Assembly (NCBI GenBank): GCA_029266425.1
Contig: JAQSWY010000029.1
Span: forward strand, 1-60,351
From: Xanthobacteraceae bacterium
Lineage (GTDB): Bacteria > Pseudomonadota > Alphaproteobacteria > Rhizobiales > Xanthobacteraceae
DNA length: 60,351 nt
Direction of reading: 5' to 3'
The translations under genes were made by a program, and so were the position numbers. This document shows positions 28,212 to 36,760 of the stretch, piece by piece (position 1 is the first letter of the stretch; each line of letters opens with the position of its first letter). The notes below the pieces were generated by a model. The model saw nothing but the letters and a program-made list of their open reading frames with translations, was not told the origin of the DNA and did not search any database.

Positions 28212-29741
28212 ATGACCGACGCGCGTGACGACATGCTGCATGTGAACGAAGGCCCGGTCCAGCCCGAGGGAACGACGGAGAGGTTCGAGCGGCGCGACGA
28301 CGCGGAAATGTTCGAGCTCGCGCCCGTCGCGCTCTGGCTGGAGGATTTCAGCGGCGTGCGCGCCCAGTTCGAGGAATGGCGCGCACAAGGCGTCACCTCG
28401 CTGCGCGATCATCTGCGCGGCCGGCCGGCCCTGGTGCGGCAATGCTCCGAGCGCATCCGCATCGTCAAGGTGAACCGCCGCACCCTGGAACTGTTCGCCG
28501 CCCGCGATCTCGACCACCTCGTCGCCAATATCGGCCAGGTGTTCCGCGACGACATGCTGAAGACCCATATCGAGGAACTGTCGCAGCTCTGGGACGGACG
28601 CACCGAGTTCCACAGCAATGCGGTGAACTACACGCTCGAAGATGAACGCCTCGACGTTCAGCTCAAGGGTACCATCCTGCCCGGCTACGAGGAGAGCTGG
28701 GCGCGCATCCTTCTCTCCACCGAAGACGTCACCGAGCGCGAGACCGCCCGCCGCCAGATCGCGCAGGCCGAGACTTATGCCCGCGGCCTTTTCGAGCATT
28801 CCCCGATCTCGCTCTGGGTCGAGGATTTCTCCAGCGTGAAGCAGCTGATCGACGATGTGCGCTTCCGCGGCATCGTCGATTTCCGGGTGTTCACCGACGT
28901 GCACCCCGAATTCGTGCAGCGCTGCATGAGCGAGATCCGCGTCATCGACGTCAACCGCCACACGCTGGAGATGTTCGGCGCCGCCGACAAGCCGGCGCTC
29001 CTCAACAATCTCGGCGCGGTGTTCCGCGACGACATGCAGCGGCACTTCCGCGAGCAGCTCGTCGATCTGTGGAACGACAAGCTGTTCCATCAGCGCGAGG
29101 TGGTGAATTACCGGCTCGACGGCGAGGAACTGCACGTCCATCTGCAGTTCTCGGTGCTGCCCGGCCATGAGCAGGACTGGTCGCTGGTGCAGGTGGCGCT
29201 CACCGACATCACGGCGCGCAAGAAGGCGGAAGCCTATCTCGAATATCTCGGCAAGCACGACGTGCTGACCAAGCTCTATAACCGCTCCTCCTATATCGAC
29301 GAATTGAACCGGCTGGAGCGCAAGGGCCCGTTCCCGGTCACCGTTATCATGATCGACCTCGACGATCTGAAGGCGGTCAACGACCAGCTCGGCCATGCCG
29401 CCGGCGACGCTTTGCTGCGCCGCGCCGGCGAGGTGCTGGCGAAAGCGGTCGACAAACCGAACTGCGCGGCGCGCATCGGCGGCGACGAGTTCGCCGTGGT
29501 GCTGCCGGCCACCGAGGCGGCGGCCGGCCTCGCGGTGATGGAGAGCATCGAGAAGCTGATCGAACTCAACAACCAGTTCTATTCGACCACCAGGCTGAAG
29601 CTCTCCATGGGCGTTGCCACCAGCGCGACCGGCGAGCGGCTGGAAGCCGTGGTCAAGCGCGCCGACCTGCACATGTACGAGGCCAAGCGGGCCGTCGCGA
29701 GCGCACGGCCGAGCACCGCGAGGCGGCGGGCGGCGTCCTGA
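28212..29741 (+). CDS. Diguanylate cyclase with duplicated PAS-like sensor domains
   Basis: A 509-aa cytoplasmic protein that probably makes cyclic di-GMP. Two homologous sensory units of about 140 residues precede the catalytic domain; both contain the pattern LWxEDFSxV, an IR...VNR.TLE.F region and VFRDDM. The GGDEF domain (about 345-495) is intact, with GGDEF at 423-427, DLDDLKAVND and a normal start LGKHDVLTKLYNR. No transmembrane segment. The expected RxxD inhibitory site is not evident just before GGDEF. ATG at 28212 is taken; upstream in-frame sequence to 28134 looks non-coding. Confidence 0.9.
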   Translation: MTDARDDMLHVNEGPVQPEGTTERFERRDDAEMFELAPVALWLEDFSGVRAQFEEWRAQGVTSLRDHLRGRPALVRQCSERIRIVKVNRRTLELFAARDLDHLVANIGQVFRDDMLKTHIEELSQLWDGRTEFHSNAVNYTLEDERLDVQLKGTILPGYEESWARILLSTEDVTERETARRQIAQAETYARGLFEHSPISLWVEDFSSVKQLIDDVRFRGIVDFRVFTDVHPEFVQRCMSEIRVIDVNRHTLEMFGAADKPALLNNLGAVFRDDMQRHFREQLVDLWNDKLFHQREVVNYRLDGEELHVHLQFSVLPGHEQDWSLVQVALTDITARKKAEAYLEYLGKHDVLTKLYNRSSYIDELNRLERKGPFPVTVIMIDLDDLKAVNDQLGHAAGDALLRRAGEVLAKAVDKPNCAARIGGDEFAVVLPATEAAAGLAVMESIEKLIELNNQFYSTTRLKLSMGVATSATGERLEAVVKRADLHMYEAKRAVASARPSTARRRAAS

Positions 29742-29763
29742 GGCAGGACGTTGTTCTGCTTCA

Positions 29764-29863
29764 GCATTCTTCGAGGCCGCCCGTGGCGGTACCTCAGGGT
29801 GAGGGCGCTTTAAAGGAGACAACCTCATCCTGAGGTGCTCGCGCAGCGAGCCTCGAAGGATGC
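29764..29863. repeat. Mosaic palindromic repeat, family A (copy 6)
   Basis: Right-type half (GCATTCTTCGAGGCCGCCCG, ACCTCAGGGTGAGG) then left-type half (CCTCATCCTGAGGTGC, GCCTCGAAGGATGC) in inverse orientation, between the convergent diguanylate cyclase and secreted-protein genes. Confidence 0.78.
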
Positions 29864-29896
29864 AAGGCGAACGTGGTCTTTGCGCCGCCCGCATCC

Positions 29897-30415
29897 TCAC
29901 CGTGAGATGCGCTTCGCGCTGCCGCATTTGAAGCCGGCGGCGCGCTCGTCGACAAGGCGCCGCGCTTTGGCGTTGGCGTCCGCGCCGCCAGGGACCTCGG
30001 CCATGATGCAGGAGGTGCCGCCCGGCTCCAGCCGGTAGACGGCCAGCAGCGTGCGGGCGAGGTCGCCTATCCGCGAGCCGATCCGGTAGCGCAGGATCGC
30101 CGCGACCGGCGCGGCGCCCTTCGGACCGCGCCATTCGATCCGCTCGCCCGCTTCGAAGAAGCTGCCGAACCCGAGTTCCTCATCGAGCGGCATCGTGCCG
30201 AACTCGACCCAGGAGCCGTCCTCCTCACCCATCCAGACGACGTCGAAGCCGCCGAGCCCGGCGCATCGGTGCACCGTGATGATATCGGGTTCCGGCGAAG
30301 CCCCGGCCGGGCACTTTTCCCAGTCGTGCGTCGTATAGGCGCTCTCATAGCTGGCAGCGCCCGCCGGCAGCGGGCCGGCGAAGAACAGGAACAAAACGGC
30401 GAGAAGGCGTATCAT
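29897..30415 (-). CDS. Exported hypothetical protein (172 aa)
   Basis: Starts with a clear signal peptide (MIRLLAVLFLFFAGPLPAGAA), so the product is periplasmic. The mature part has Cys in EKCPAGASPEPD, VHRCAGLGG, TSCIMAEV and FKCGSA, four residues that could form two disulfides. It resembles small alphaproteobacterial periplasmic proteins of unknown function. ATG at 30415 is chosen because it begins the signal peptide; the frame is open to 30517. Confidence 0.72.
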   Translation of the reverse strand: MIRLLAVLFLFFAGPLPAGAASYESAYTTHDWEKCPAGASPEPDIITVHRCAGLGGFDVVWMGEEDGSWVEFGTMPLDEELGFGSFFEAGERIEWRGPKGAAPVAAILRYRIGSRIGDLARTLLAVYRLEPGGTSCIMAEVPGGADANAKARRLVDERAAGFKCGSAKRISR

Positions 30416-30621
30416 GTCGAAGGCCCCGGCGCGGATCGCGGATGCCTTGCTAATCGCCCCTCGCTCCTGAACGCGGCCCGAACACCGCAGGAGCCTGCCG
30501 CTCTGCCGAAAAAGCATGGCTGACGGAGGCTCGACTTCGCGCCATTTGCGCAGTAAACCGTCGCCAGAGAATTACATGGGCTTCCAGTTTGTATGGAAGT
30601 TTTCACTTAGACGGATTGTAA

Positions 30622-31395
30622 ATGAGCAATCTCAACCACGAAAAGGTGCTGAGCGTCCATCACTGGACGGACAACCTGTTCACCTTCACCACCACCCGAG
30701 ATCCCTCGCTGCGCTTCAAGAACGGCCAGTTCGTGATGCTCGGGCTGGAAGTCGCCGGGCGTCCCCTGCTGCGGGCCTACAGCGTTGCCAGCGCCAATTA
30801 CGAGGACACGCTGGAGTTCTTCTCCATCAAGGTGCCGGAGGGGCCGCTCACCTCGAAGCTCCAGCACCTGAAGGTCGGCGACGAGGTGCTGGTCGGCCGC
30901 AAGCCCACCGGCACGCTGCTGGTCGACTATCTGGTGCCCGGGCGCCGGCTCTATCTGCTGGCCACCGGCACCGGCCTCGCGCCCTATCTCAGCCTGATCA
31001 AGGATCCCGAGACCTACGAGAATTACGAGAAGGTGATCCTGGTGCATGGCGTGCGCACGGTCGCCGAGCTCGCCTACGAGGATCTCATCACCCGGGAGCT
31101 GCCGGAGAACGAGTACTTCGGCGAGCTGGTGCAGGAGAAGCTGATCTACTATCCGACGGTGACTCGCGAGCCTTACCGCAACCAGGGCCGCATCACCGAC
31201 CTGATCACCTCGGGCAAGCTGTTCGCCGATATCGGCCTGCCGCCGCTCAGCAAGGAAGACGACCGGGTGATGCTGTGCGGCAGCCCGCAGCTGCTCGACG
31301 ACATGCGCGTCATCATGAAGATGCTCGGCTTCGAGGAGGGCAGCACCACCGAGCCGGGCGACTTCGTGATCGAGAAGGCGTTCGTCGAGAAGTGA
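30622..31395 (+). CDS. fpr: Ferredoxin--NADP+ reductase
   Basis: A 257-aa FAD flavoprotein that moves electrons between NADPH and ferredoxin or flavodoxin. It has the FAD motif RAYSVASANYED, the KVPEGPLTSKLQHL region, the NADP motif LATGTGLAPYLSLIKD and the C-terminal FVEK typical of the bacterial subclass. Length is normal. The start at 30622 lies in an AT-rich stretch; the frame is not open further upstream with good sequence. Often oxidative-stress controlled in this group, but no SoxR/OxyR-type site was recognised. Confidence 0.95.
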   Translation: MSNLNHEKVLSVHHWTDNLFTFTTTRDPSLRFKNGQFVMLGLEVAGRPLLRAYSVASANYEDTLEFFSIKVPEGPLTSKLQHLKVGDEVLVGRKPTGTLLVDYLVPGRRLYLLATGTGLAPYLSLIKDPETYENYEKVILVHGVRTVAELAYEDLITRELPENEYFGELVQEKLIYYPTVTREPYRNQGRITDLITSGKLFADIGLPPLSKEDDRVMLCGSPQLLDDMRVIMKMLGFEEGSTTEPGDFVIEKAFVEK

Positions 31396-31433
31396 TCAGC
31401 GCGAGATAATCAGCGCCAGATAATCAACGCACC
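31395..31433. repeat. Short tandem repeat, GATAATCARCGC type
   Basis: Three consecutive 12-14-bp units: GATCAGCGCGA, GATAATCAGCGCCA, GATAATCAACGC, immediately after the fpr stop and running into the stop of the convergent gene at 31424. Confidence 0.55.
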
Positions 31434-31717
31434 CGGTTCGGGCCGCGGTCGTGGCGGATTTCTTCCGGCGACAGCACGCGGTATTCGGCGTCGATCACCG
31501 TGACGCCGGGCCGGGTGCGCACCGGCTTGCGCCCGCCGAACAGCTTGTAGGCAAGCCCGCTCAGCAGAACGACCGGGGCAACGATCAGGAACACGCTTGC
31601 CGCCACCAGCGCCAAAGCAGTGCCGATTGCCAATGCACCTGCGACCACCAGCGCGATCTGCCACCAGCTCACGCGGCGCACGGTGAAGCGCATACGGTCG
31701 AAGTCGTTCGGGTTCAT
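31424..31717 (-). CDS. Small membrane protein (97 aa)
   Basis: A 97-aa protein with a long hydrophobic block (about residues 18-62: WWQIALVVAGALAIGTALAL, VFLIVAPVVLLSGLAYKLF), enough for two helices, then a basic segment GRKPVRTRPG and the tail VIDAEYRVLSPEEI. Small alphaproteobacterial membrane proteins commonly end in such a VIDAEYxVL tail; function unknown. Convergent with fpr. Confidence 0.75.
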   Translation of the reverse strand: MNPNDFDRMRFTVRRVSWWQIALVVAGALAIGTALALVAASVFLIVAPVVLLSGLAYKLFGGRKPVRTRPGVTVIDAEYRVLSPEEIRHDRGPNRVR

Positions 31718-31819
31718 CTTCCTAGGTTTCCTGAGCGGTCGCCCCGCAATCCGACATCATATGGGGCGCATGCCGGCGCGCGCCAACCACAAGCGCGCTA
31801 GTTCCGGAACAGGCGCGCT

Positions 31820-32677
31820 TCAGCGCCGCTTTCGGCTGAGCCGCACTTCCGGGCGCGGCAGAGGCATGGGGACGCCCGCCGAGGCGGGACTCGGCAGCGG
31901 CAGCGGCACCGCCGCCACCGGCGTCGCGGCCGGGCTTTCGGCTGCCGGGGCGTCGGAATTGCGTACCGCGACGACGATATGGGACGAGCCGGCACCGTCG
32001 AACGGCGTGAAGCTTGAGGGCAAGGCCAGCGCCGCATTGGCCATCAAGGGCAGCGGCTCGGTCGCTGCGGCTGTCGCCGTGACGCCGGCGGGAGCGGAGG
32101 CCGGTCTCTCCTGCGTCTTGGAGGCCGGCTCCACGGCATCGACCGGATCGGCGACCGCGACCATGGCCGCGTTCTCGGTCGCCTCCAGTTCGGGCGTCAG
32201 CTCGGGCATGTTGGCCCAGGCCGCCATCGCCACCACGCCCGCGCACAGGGCGCCGGCGATGCGACCGGGCACTGCCAGGTTGCGACGGCGCGGCGCCAGC
32301 GGCGCCTCGATGCCGAGCGCGGCGATCTCGGCGCGGTCGGCATCCGACCACGGCGCGTCCTCGGGATTGGCGGCCTCGATCTCGATAGTGATGGATTTGA
32401 GCCGCGTGCCGGTGAGCAAACGCTCGTGCTTGAGCGCCAGCACGAAGGCACGGGCGCGTCCGCCACGGTCGAGCAGCTTGGAGACCGGGCGGGCATCAGG
32501 CTTGGGCAGATAGCCGATCAACACGCCGCGGCGATGGACGGCAACAGCGAAAGGCCGGCCCATATCCGCCGGCTGCCGTATCAATTCCAGTTCCAGCCCC
32601 GAGCGCAGCAATGCCGCCGGATCGGCCGCACAACCCTCTCGCCCAAGGCCGTCTATGTAAGACGACCACGTCTCCAT
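31820..32677 (-). CDS. Membrane-anchored protein with N-terminal HIRAN-like domain
   Basis: A 285-aa protein. Residues about 24-82 (LRSGLELELIRQPADMGRPF, AVAVHRRGVLIGYLPK, SKLLDRGGRARAFVLAL) fit a HIRAN domain: the usual hydrophobic strand, AVAV, GxxIGYLP and LLDxG. HIRAN domains bind DNA 3' ends or damaged DNA in helicases and nucleases. After a charged linker there is one transmembrane helix (about 131-152) and an Ala/Pro-rich ~130-residue tail ending PLPRPEVRLSRKRR. ATG at 32677 is the best of three in-frame starts (32722, 32689, 32677). Function unknown; the domain call is by eye. Confidence 0.6.
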   Translation of the reverse strand: METWSSYIDGLGREGCAADPAALLRSGLELELIRQPADMGRPFAVAVHRRGVLIGYLPKPDARPVSKLLDRGGRARAFVLALKHERLLTGTRLKSITIEIEAANPEDAPWSDADRAEIAALGIEAPLAPRRRNLAVPGRIAGALCAGVVAMAAWANMPELTPELEATENAAMVAVADPVDAVEPASKTQERPASAPAGVTATAAATEPLPLMANAALALPSSFTPFDGAGSSHIVVAVRNSDAPAAESPAATPVAAVPLPLPSPASAGVPMPLPRPEVRLSRKRR

Positions 32678-32878
32678 GGCCCGCCCCATACCGCCGTTGC
32701 GTTGGAATCGCAACCTTTCCACAGAGAAAGTGCCGACGATGGCAGAATAACGTCAAGGGCGTGACGCCCATATGGCGCGGTTTTCTGATGCAGTGTTACC
32801 GCTTTTCCCCAGTGTGACAGTGCGCTATGCGGCCGTACGGCCCCGGGCATTACCCCGAGTTTCAGATCGAGAGCCCAC

Positions 32879-33373
32879 ATGATCACGCTGCGACCCGCTA
32901 TCGACGCCGACCTTACGGGCATTCTCGCCATTTATAACGACGCTGTACTTAATTCGACGGCAATATGGAATGATGCGCCGGTCGATCTTGCCAATCGCCG
33001 CGCCTGGCTCATGGATCGGCAGGCAAAGTCCTATCCCGTCATCGTCGCGGCGGGCGCGGACGACGCGGTGCTGGGCTATGCCAGCTTCGGAGATTTCCGT
33101 CCGTTCGACGGGTTCCGCATCAGCGTCGAGCACTCCGTCTATGTTGCGGAGGCGGCTCGCGGCAACGGCCTCGGGCGTCTGCTGCTGAAGGCGCTGTTCG
33201 AGCCGGCCCGGGTGCTGGGCAAGCGGGTGATGATCGGCGGCATCACCGCCGGCAACGATGCTTCGCTGAAACTGCACGCCAGCCTCGGGTTCAAGGAGAC
33301 CGGCCGCATGCCGGGCATCGGCGTCAAGTTCGGCCAGCGGCTCGATCTGATCTTCGTGCAGAAGGAATTGTGA
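32879..33373 (+). CDS. GNAT acetyltransferase of the phosphinothricin/methionine-sulfoximine type
   Basis: A 164-aa GCN5-related N-acetyltransferase. It opens with the PAT-like pattern LRPAIDADLTGILAIYNDAV and ends GRMPGIGVKFGQRLDLIFVQ. The acetyl-CoA loop is EAARGNGLGRLLL (R/QxxGxG/A), and IGGITAGNDASLKLHASLGF is the usual strand-helix after it. Members acetylate methionine sulfoximine, sulfone or phosphinothricin. It stands 69 nt before the pro-domain-like gene but probably is not functionally tied to it. Confidence 0.88.
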   Translation: MITLRPAIDADLTGILAIYNDAVLNSTAIWNDAPVDLANRRAWLMDRQAKSYPVIVAAGADDAVLGYASFGDFRPFDGFRISVEHSVYVAEAARGNGLGRLLLKALFEPARVLGKRVMIGGITAGNDASLKLHASLGFKETGRMPGIGVKFGQRLDLIFVQKEL

Positions 33374-33442
33374 CGTCCATCGATGCGCCGTGCCCGGCAA
33401 TACGCGCTACTATGGGTATCCTAGAGCAGCGAGGTGGCGGTC

Positions 33443-33745
33443 ATGACCGGCCAGCCAAAAGAGCACGAACTTCAGCTTCGCGTCGGGCTTTCCGAGCCGG
33501 ACCTGAAGGCAGCCATGGAAGCGGCCCGCCGGCTTGAGGGGTATGGCCTCAAGATCCAGAGCGTGACGGAACGCGGCCTCTCCGTGCTGGGATTGCGGGT
33601 GGACATCGAGCGGGCATTCTCTACAACTGTAGGGAATTCTGGCGGTAGTATACAATTCATGGTGGAGCCAGACTATTCGCGACTTCCGAAATCGCCCGGC
33701 TATCGCGCCTATTTTCCGCGCCAGCCGGAGTATTTCGGGAGATGA
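33443..33745 (+). CDS. Stand-alone protease pro-domain-like protein (100 aa)
   Basis: Starts MTGQPKEHELQLRVGL and carries FSTT at residues 59-62 (DIERAFSTTV) and YRAYFPRQPEYF at the C-terminus. Both match, in the same order, the N-terminal region of the S8 peptidase encoded 35 nt downstream (EFEALFSTTL at 71-80; IDFAYVPRPVEFY at 116-128). This suggests a separately encoded pro-domain with the ferredoxin-like fold of subtilisin/kumamolisin propeptides, acting as intramolecular-type chaperone or inhibitor in trans. No signal peptide. ATG at 33443 is chosen, with GAGG 8 nt upstream, over GTG at 33434. Inference from the internal similarity only. Confidence 0.65.
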   Translation: MTGQPKEHELQLRVGLSEPDLKAAMEAARRLEGYGLKIQSVTERGLSVLGLRVDIERAFSTTVGNSGGSIQFMVEPDYSRLPKSPGYRAYFPRQPEYFGR

Positions 33746-33780
33746 GCTGACCGCAACGCCTGTTCCGGGGGGAGATGGGC

Positions 33781-35184
33781 ATGGCTGACGGGATCGTCGT
33801 TCGTCTTGTCCCGAAGAATCGCAGCCGTGCGCCCCTCCAGGAAATAGGCTTCTCCGCCGTCATCGCGGCCCCGCATGGGCTGCAGCCCGATCCGCGCATG
33901 GCGCGCAGCGCGGTGGGCTGGCTGTCGATGAGGCGGGTCGAGGTCCGCCCGACCCAGACCAGCCGCATCGAGCTCGAAATGAACCGGACGGAGTTCGAGG
34001 CGCTGTTCAGCACCACGCTGGAGGCAGGCAGCTATTCCGGCCGGTCGGAGGGCCGCCGAACCTTGCGCGAGACCTTCGAGCGGCCCAAGGAGGCGCTGAA
34101 GGTCCCCGATGGTCTCGCCGGCACGATCGATTTCGCCTATGTGCCGCGTCCCGTGGAGTTCTACGCCCCGCCTTCCTACCTGCCGCCGATCGAGATGATC
34201 GAGTATCTGCGGTTGGAGGATGTCCGCGCCGCACTGAACGCGGCGAGGGCGCATCGGCAGGGCTGGAACGGCGCCGGCGTCAAGGTCGCCATGGTCGACA
34301 GCGGGTTCTTCGCGCACCCGTTCTTCGCGGCGAACGGCTACAAGCTCATCCCGAGCGCCTCACCCGACGCCCGGGATCCGGAAAAGGACAAGTCCGGCCA
34401 CGGCACGGGGGAATGCGCCAACATCTTTACCGTCGCCCCCGATGCGACCGTCTACGGCGTCAAGAGCGGCCTCAGCGCGGCCACCGCGCTGGAAGCGGCC
34501 ATCGCGCTGGGCCCCGACGTGATGTCGAACTCCTGGGGCTACGACGTCGATCACCAGAGCCGGGATCAGCTGCGCGCCGACGATCCCAATTTCTTCAACG
34601 AGCTGCTGGACATCGAGACGATCCTTTCCGACGCCGTGCGCAGCGGGATCGTCGTCCTGTTCTCGGCCGGCAATGGCCACCGCGCCTTCCCCGCCTGCAT
34701 GCCGCAAATCATTGCGGTGGGTGGCGTCACGGTGCTGCCGGACGGGGCGCTGCAGGCGTCGAGCTATGCGAGTTCCTTCGAGAGCCAGCTCTATCCCGGC
34801 CGCAGCGTGCCCGACATCTGCGGCATCGTGGGTTCATCGACGAACCAGCCGCCGCTGCCCCACCACATCATGCTGCCGGTGCCACCCGGCAGCGACCTCG
34901 ACGGTGAGAATTTCCCGTCCGGACGGAGCGGTCTCGGTTGGGGAATCTTCTCCGGCACCTCGGCGGCCTGCCCGCAGGTCGCCGGTGCCGTGGCGCTGAT
35001 GCGCGGCATACTGAAGGGGGCCAAGGCGGATCAGGTGCGCACGGCCCTGATCAGGACCGCGACCGACGTCACCAAGGGCAAGACGGCTACCGGGGACGCC
35101 GCCAAGGCCGGCCCCGATCTGGCGACCGGGCCCGGGCTGGTGAATGTCCGCGCGGCCTGCGAATTCATCGCGTCCGTCGTCTAG
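33781..35184 (+). CDS. Subtilisin-family (S8) serine peptidase with N-terminal pro-domain, apparently cytoplasmic
   Basis: A 467-aa peptidase. An N-terminal pro-domain-like region (about 1-130) is followed by the S8 catalytic domain. The triad is complete: Asp173 (VAMVDSG), His207 (SGHGTGECANIF) and Ser394 (FSGTSAACPQVAGA), with oxyanion Asn298 (FSAGNGH). No signal peptide, Tat motif or membrane segment is seen, unusual for the family and pointing to action inside the cell or to release by another route. ATG at 33781 is chosen, with GGGGGGAG about 7 nt upstream, over ATG at 33775. The preceding gene encodes a second copy of the pro-domain type. Target unknown. Confidence 0.85.
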   Translation: MADGIVVRLVPKNRSRAPLQEIGFSAVIAAPHGLQPDPRMARSAVGWLSMRRVEVRPTQTSRIELEMNRTEFEALFSTTLEAGSYSGRSEGRRTLRETFERPKEALKVPDGLAGTIDFAYVPRPVEFYAPPSYLPPIEMIEYLRLEDVRAALNAARAHRQGWNGAGVKVAMVDSGFFAHPFFAANGYKLIPSASPDARDPEKDKSGHGTGECANIFTVAPDATVYGVKSGLSAATALEAAIALGPDVMSNSWGYDVDHQSRDQLRADDPNFFNELLDIETILSDAVRSGIVVLFSAGNGHRAFPACMPQIIAVGGVTVLPDGALQASSYASSFESQLYPGRSVPDICGIVGSSTNQPPLPHHIMLPVPPGSDLDGENFPSGRSGLGWGIFSGTSAACPQVAGAVALMRGILKGAKADQVRTALIRTATDVTKGKTATGDAAKAGPDLATGPGLVNVRAACEFIASVV

Positions 35185-35232
35185 ATAGCGCGTCATTCCC
35201 GGCCGGGCATTCCGCCCGACGCGCCGCTCGCC

Positions 35233-36639
35233 TCAATACCGGTAATGGTCCGGCTTGAACGGGCCGTCGACGGTCACGCCGATATAGGCGGCCTGTTCCG
35301 GCTTCAGCTTGGTCAGCTTCACGCCGAGCTTGTCGAGGTGCAGTGCCGCGACCTTCTCGTCGAGCACCTTCGGCAGCGTGTACACCTGCTTGGCGTACTT
35401 GCCGGCATTGGCGTAGAGCTCGACCTGCGCCAGCGTCTGGTTGGAGAAGGACGACGACATCACGAAAGACGGGTGGCCCATGGCGTTGCCGAGGTTCACC
35501 AGCCGTCCTTCGGACAGCAGGATGATGCGGTTGCCGGACGGGAACTCGATCTCGTCGACCTGCGGCTTGATGTTGTTCCACTTGAAGTTCTTCAGGCCCG
35601 CGACCTGGATCTCATTGTCGAAGTGACCGATGTTGCAGACGATCGCCCGGTCCTTCATGCCGCGCATGTGGTCGACGGTGATGATGTCGCGATTGCCGGT
35701 GGCGGTGACATAGATGTCGGCGCGCGACAGCGCGTCCTCGATCGTTGCGACCTCATAGCCTTCCATCGACGCCTGCAGCGCGCAGATAGGATCGACTTCG
35801 GCGACGATGACGCGGGCGCCGGCCTGGCGCAGCGAGGCGGCCGAGCCCTTGCCGACATCGCCGAAGCCGGCGACGAAGGCGACCTTGCCGGCCAGCATCA
35901 CGTCGGTGCCGCGACGGATGGCGTCGACCAGCGATTCCCGGCAGCCATAGAGATTATCGAACTTCGACTTGGTGACGCTGTCGTTCACATTGATCGCCGG
36001 GAACAGCAGCTTGCCCTGCTCCGCGAGCTTGTAGAGCCGGTGCACGCCCGTGGTGGTCTCTTCCGAGACACCCTTGATCGAGGCGGCGACTTCGGCGAAC
36101 CAGCCCTTCGGCTTCTCGCCGAGCAGGCGCTTGATCAGCGCGAAGAAGATCTCTTCCTCTTCCGACCCGGGCTGGTCGAGGAAGGCGACATCGCCCTGCT
36201 CGGCGGTGAGGCCATGATGCACCAGCATGGTGGCATCGCCGCCATCGTCGAGGATCAAGTTCGGGACGCCGCCGCCGTGCCAGTCGAAAAGGCGGGCGGT
36301 GTAGTCCCAGTATTCCTTGAGGGTCTCGCCCTTATAGGCGAACACCGGGGTGCCGCTGGTGGCGATGGCGGCCGCGGCATGGTCCTGCGTCGAGAAGATG
36401 TTGCAGGACACCCAGCGCACATCGGCGCCGAGCGCCTTCAGCGTCTCGATCAGCACCGCGGTCTGGATCGTCATGTGCAGCGAGCCGGCGATACGCGCGC
36501 CCTTGAGCGGCTGCGAGGGGCCATATTCGGCGCGGATCGCCATCAGGCCGGGCATCTCCGTCTCGGCGAGGTCGATCTCCTTGCGGCCGAAATCGGCGAG
36601 GGCGAGATCCTTGACGATGTATTCGCTGGCGACGGGCAT
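35233..36639 (-). CDS. ahcY: S-adenosylhomocysteine hydrolase
   Basis: A 468-aa NAD-dependent enzyme splitting S-adenosylhomocysteine to adenosine and homocysteine, clearing the inhibitory product of methylation reactions. Signatures: [33 protein letters not shown] motif [14 protein letters not shown] and the C-terminal [12 protein letters not shown] at 36639 ([11 protein letters not shown]) has AGGAAG about 6 nt upstream and matches the family start; the frame is open to 36669. An inverted repeat at 36723-36738 in its promoter region looks like a SahR operator. Confidence 0.97.
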   Translation of the reverse strand: MPVASEYIVKDLALADFGRKEIDLAETEMPGLMAIRAEYGPSQPLKGARIAGSLHMTIQTAVLIETLKALGADVRWVSCNIFSTQDHAAAAIATSGTPVFAYKGETLKEYWDYTARLFDWHGGGVPNLILDDGGDATMLVHHGLTAEQGDVAFLDQPGSEEEEIFFALIKRLLGEKPKGWFAEVAASIKGVSEETTTGVHRLYKLAEQGKLLFPAINVNDSVTKSKFDNLYGCRESLVDAIRRGTDVMLAGKVAFVAGFGDVGKGSAASLRQAGARVIVAEVDPICALQASMEGYEVATIEDALSRADIYVTATGNRDIITVDHMRGMKDRAIVCNIGHFDNEIQVAGLKNFKWNNIKPQVDEIEFPSGNRIILLSEGRLVNLGNAMGHPSFVMSSSFSNQTLAQVELYANAGKYAKQVYTLPKVLDEKVAALHLDKLGVKLTKLKPEQAAYIGVTVDGPFKPDHYRY

Positions 36640-36722
36640 GTCGGTCTTCCTGTCTGGCCGCTGTTGCATGGGTAGCTCTTCGGCGGGTGATAGCAGCCCG
36701 CCGCCAGGAAGACAATAACGAT

Positions 36723-36738
36723 ATAAAGATGTCTTTAT
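36723..36738. promoter_or_regulatory. Putative SahR operator upstream of ahcY
   Basis: ATAAAGATGTCTTTAT: perfect 7-bp arms (ATAAAGA / TCTTTAT) around a 2-bp centre, 84 bp upstream of the ahcY ATG and between ahcY and the HPr stop. It stands out as AT-rich in GC-rich DNA. ArsR-type SahR regulators of proteobacteria repress ahcY and methionine-cycle genes through AT-rich palindromes of this kind. Assignment is inference; no sahR gene lies in the window. Confidence 0.5.
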
Positions 36739-36760
36739 GTGTCGGCTGTTGCCGTGGGCG

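Noticed and set aside
36640..36760. SAM/SAH riboswitch upstream of ahcY
   Set aside because: The 122-bp gap shows no recognisable conserved pseudoknot core; the AT-rich palindrome explains regulation more simply.
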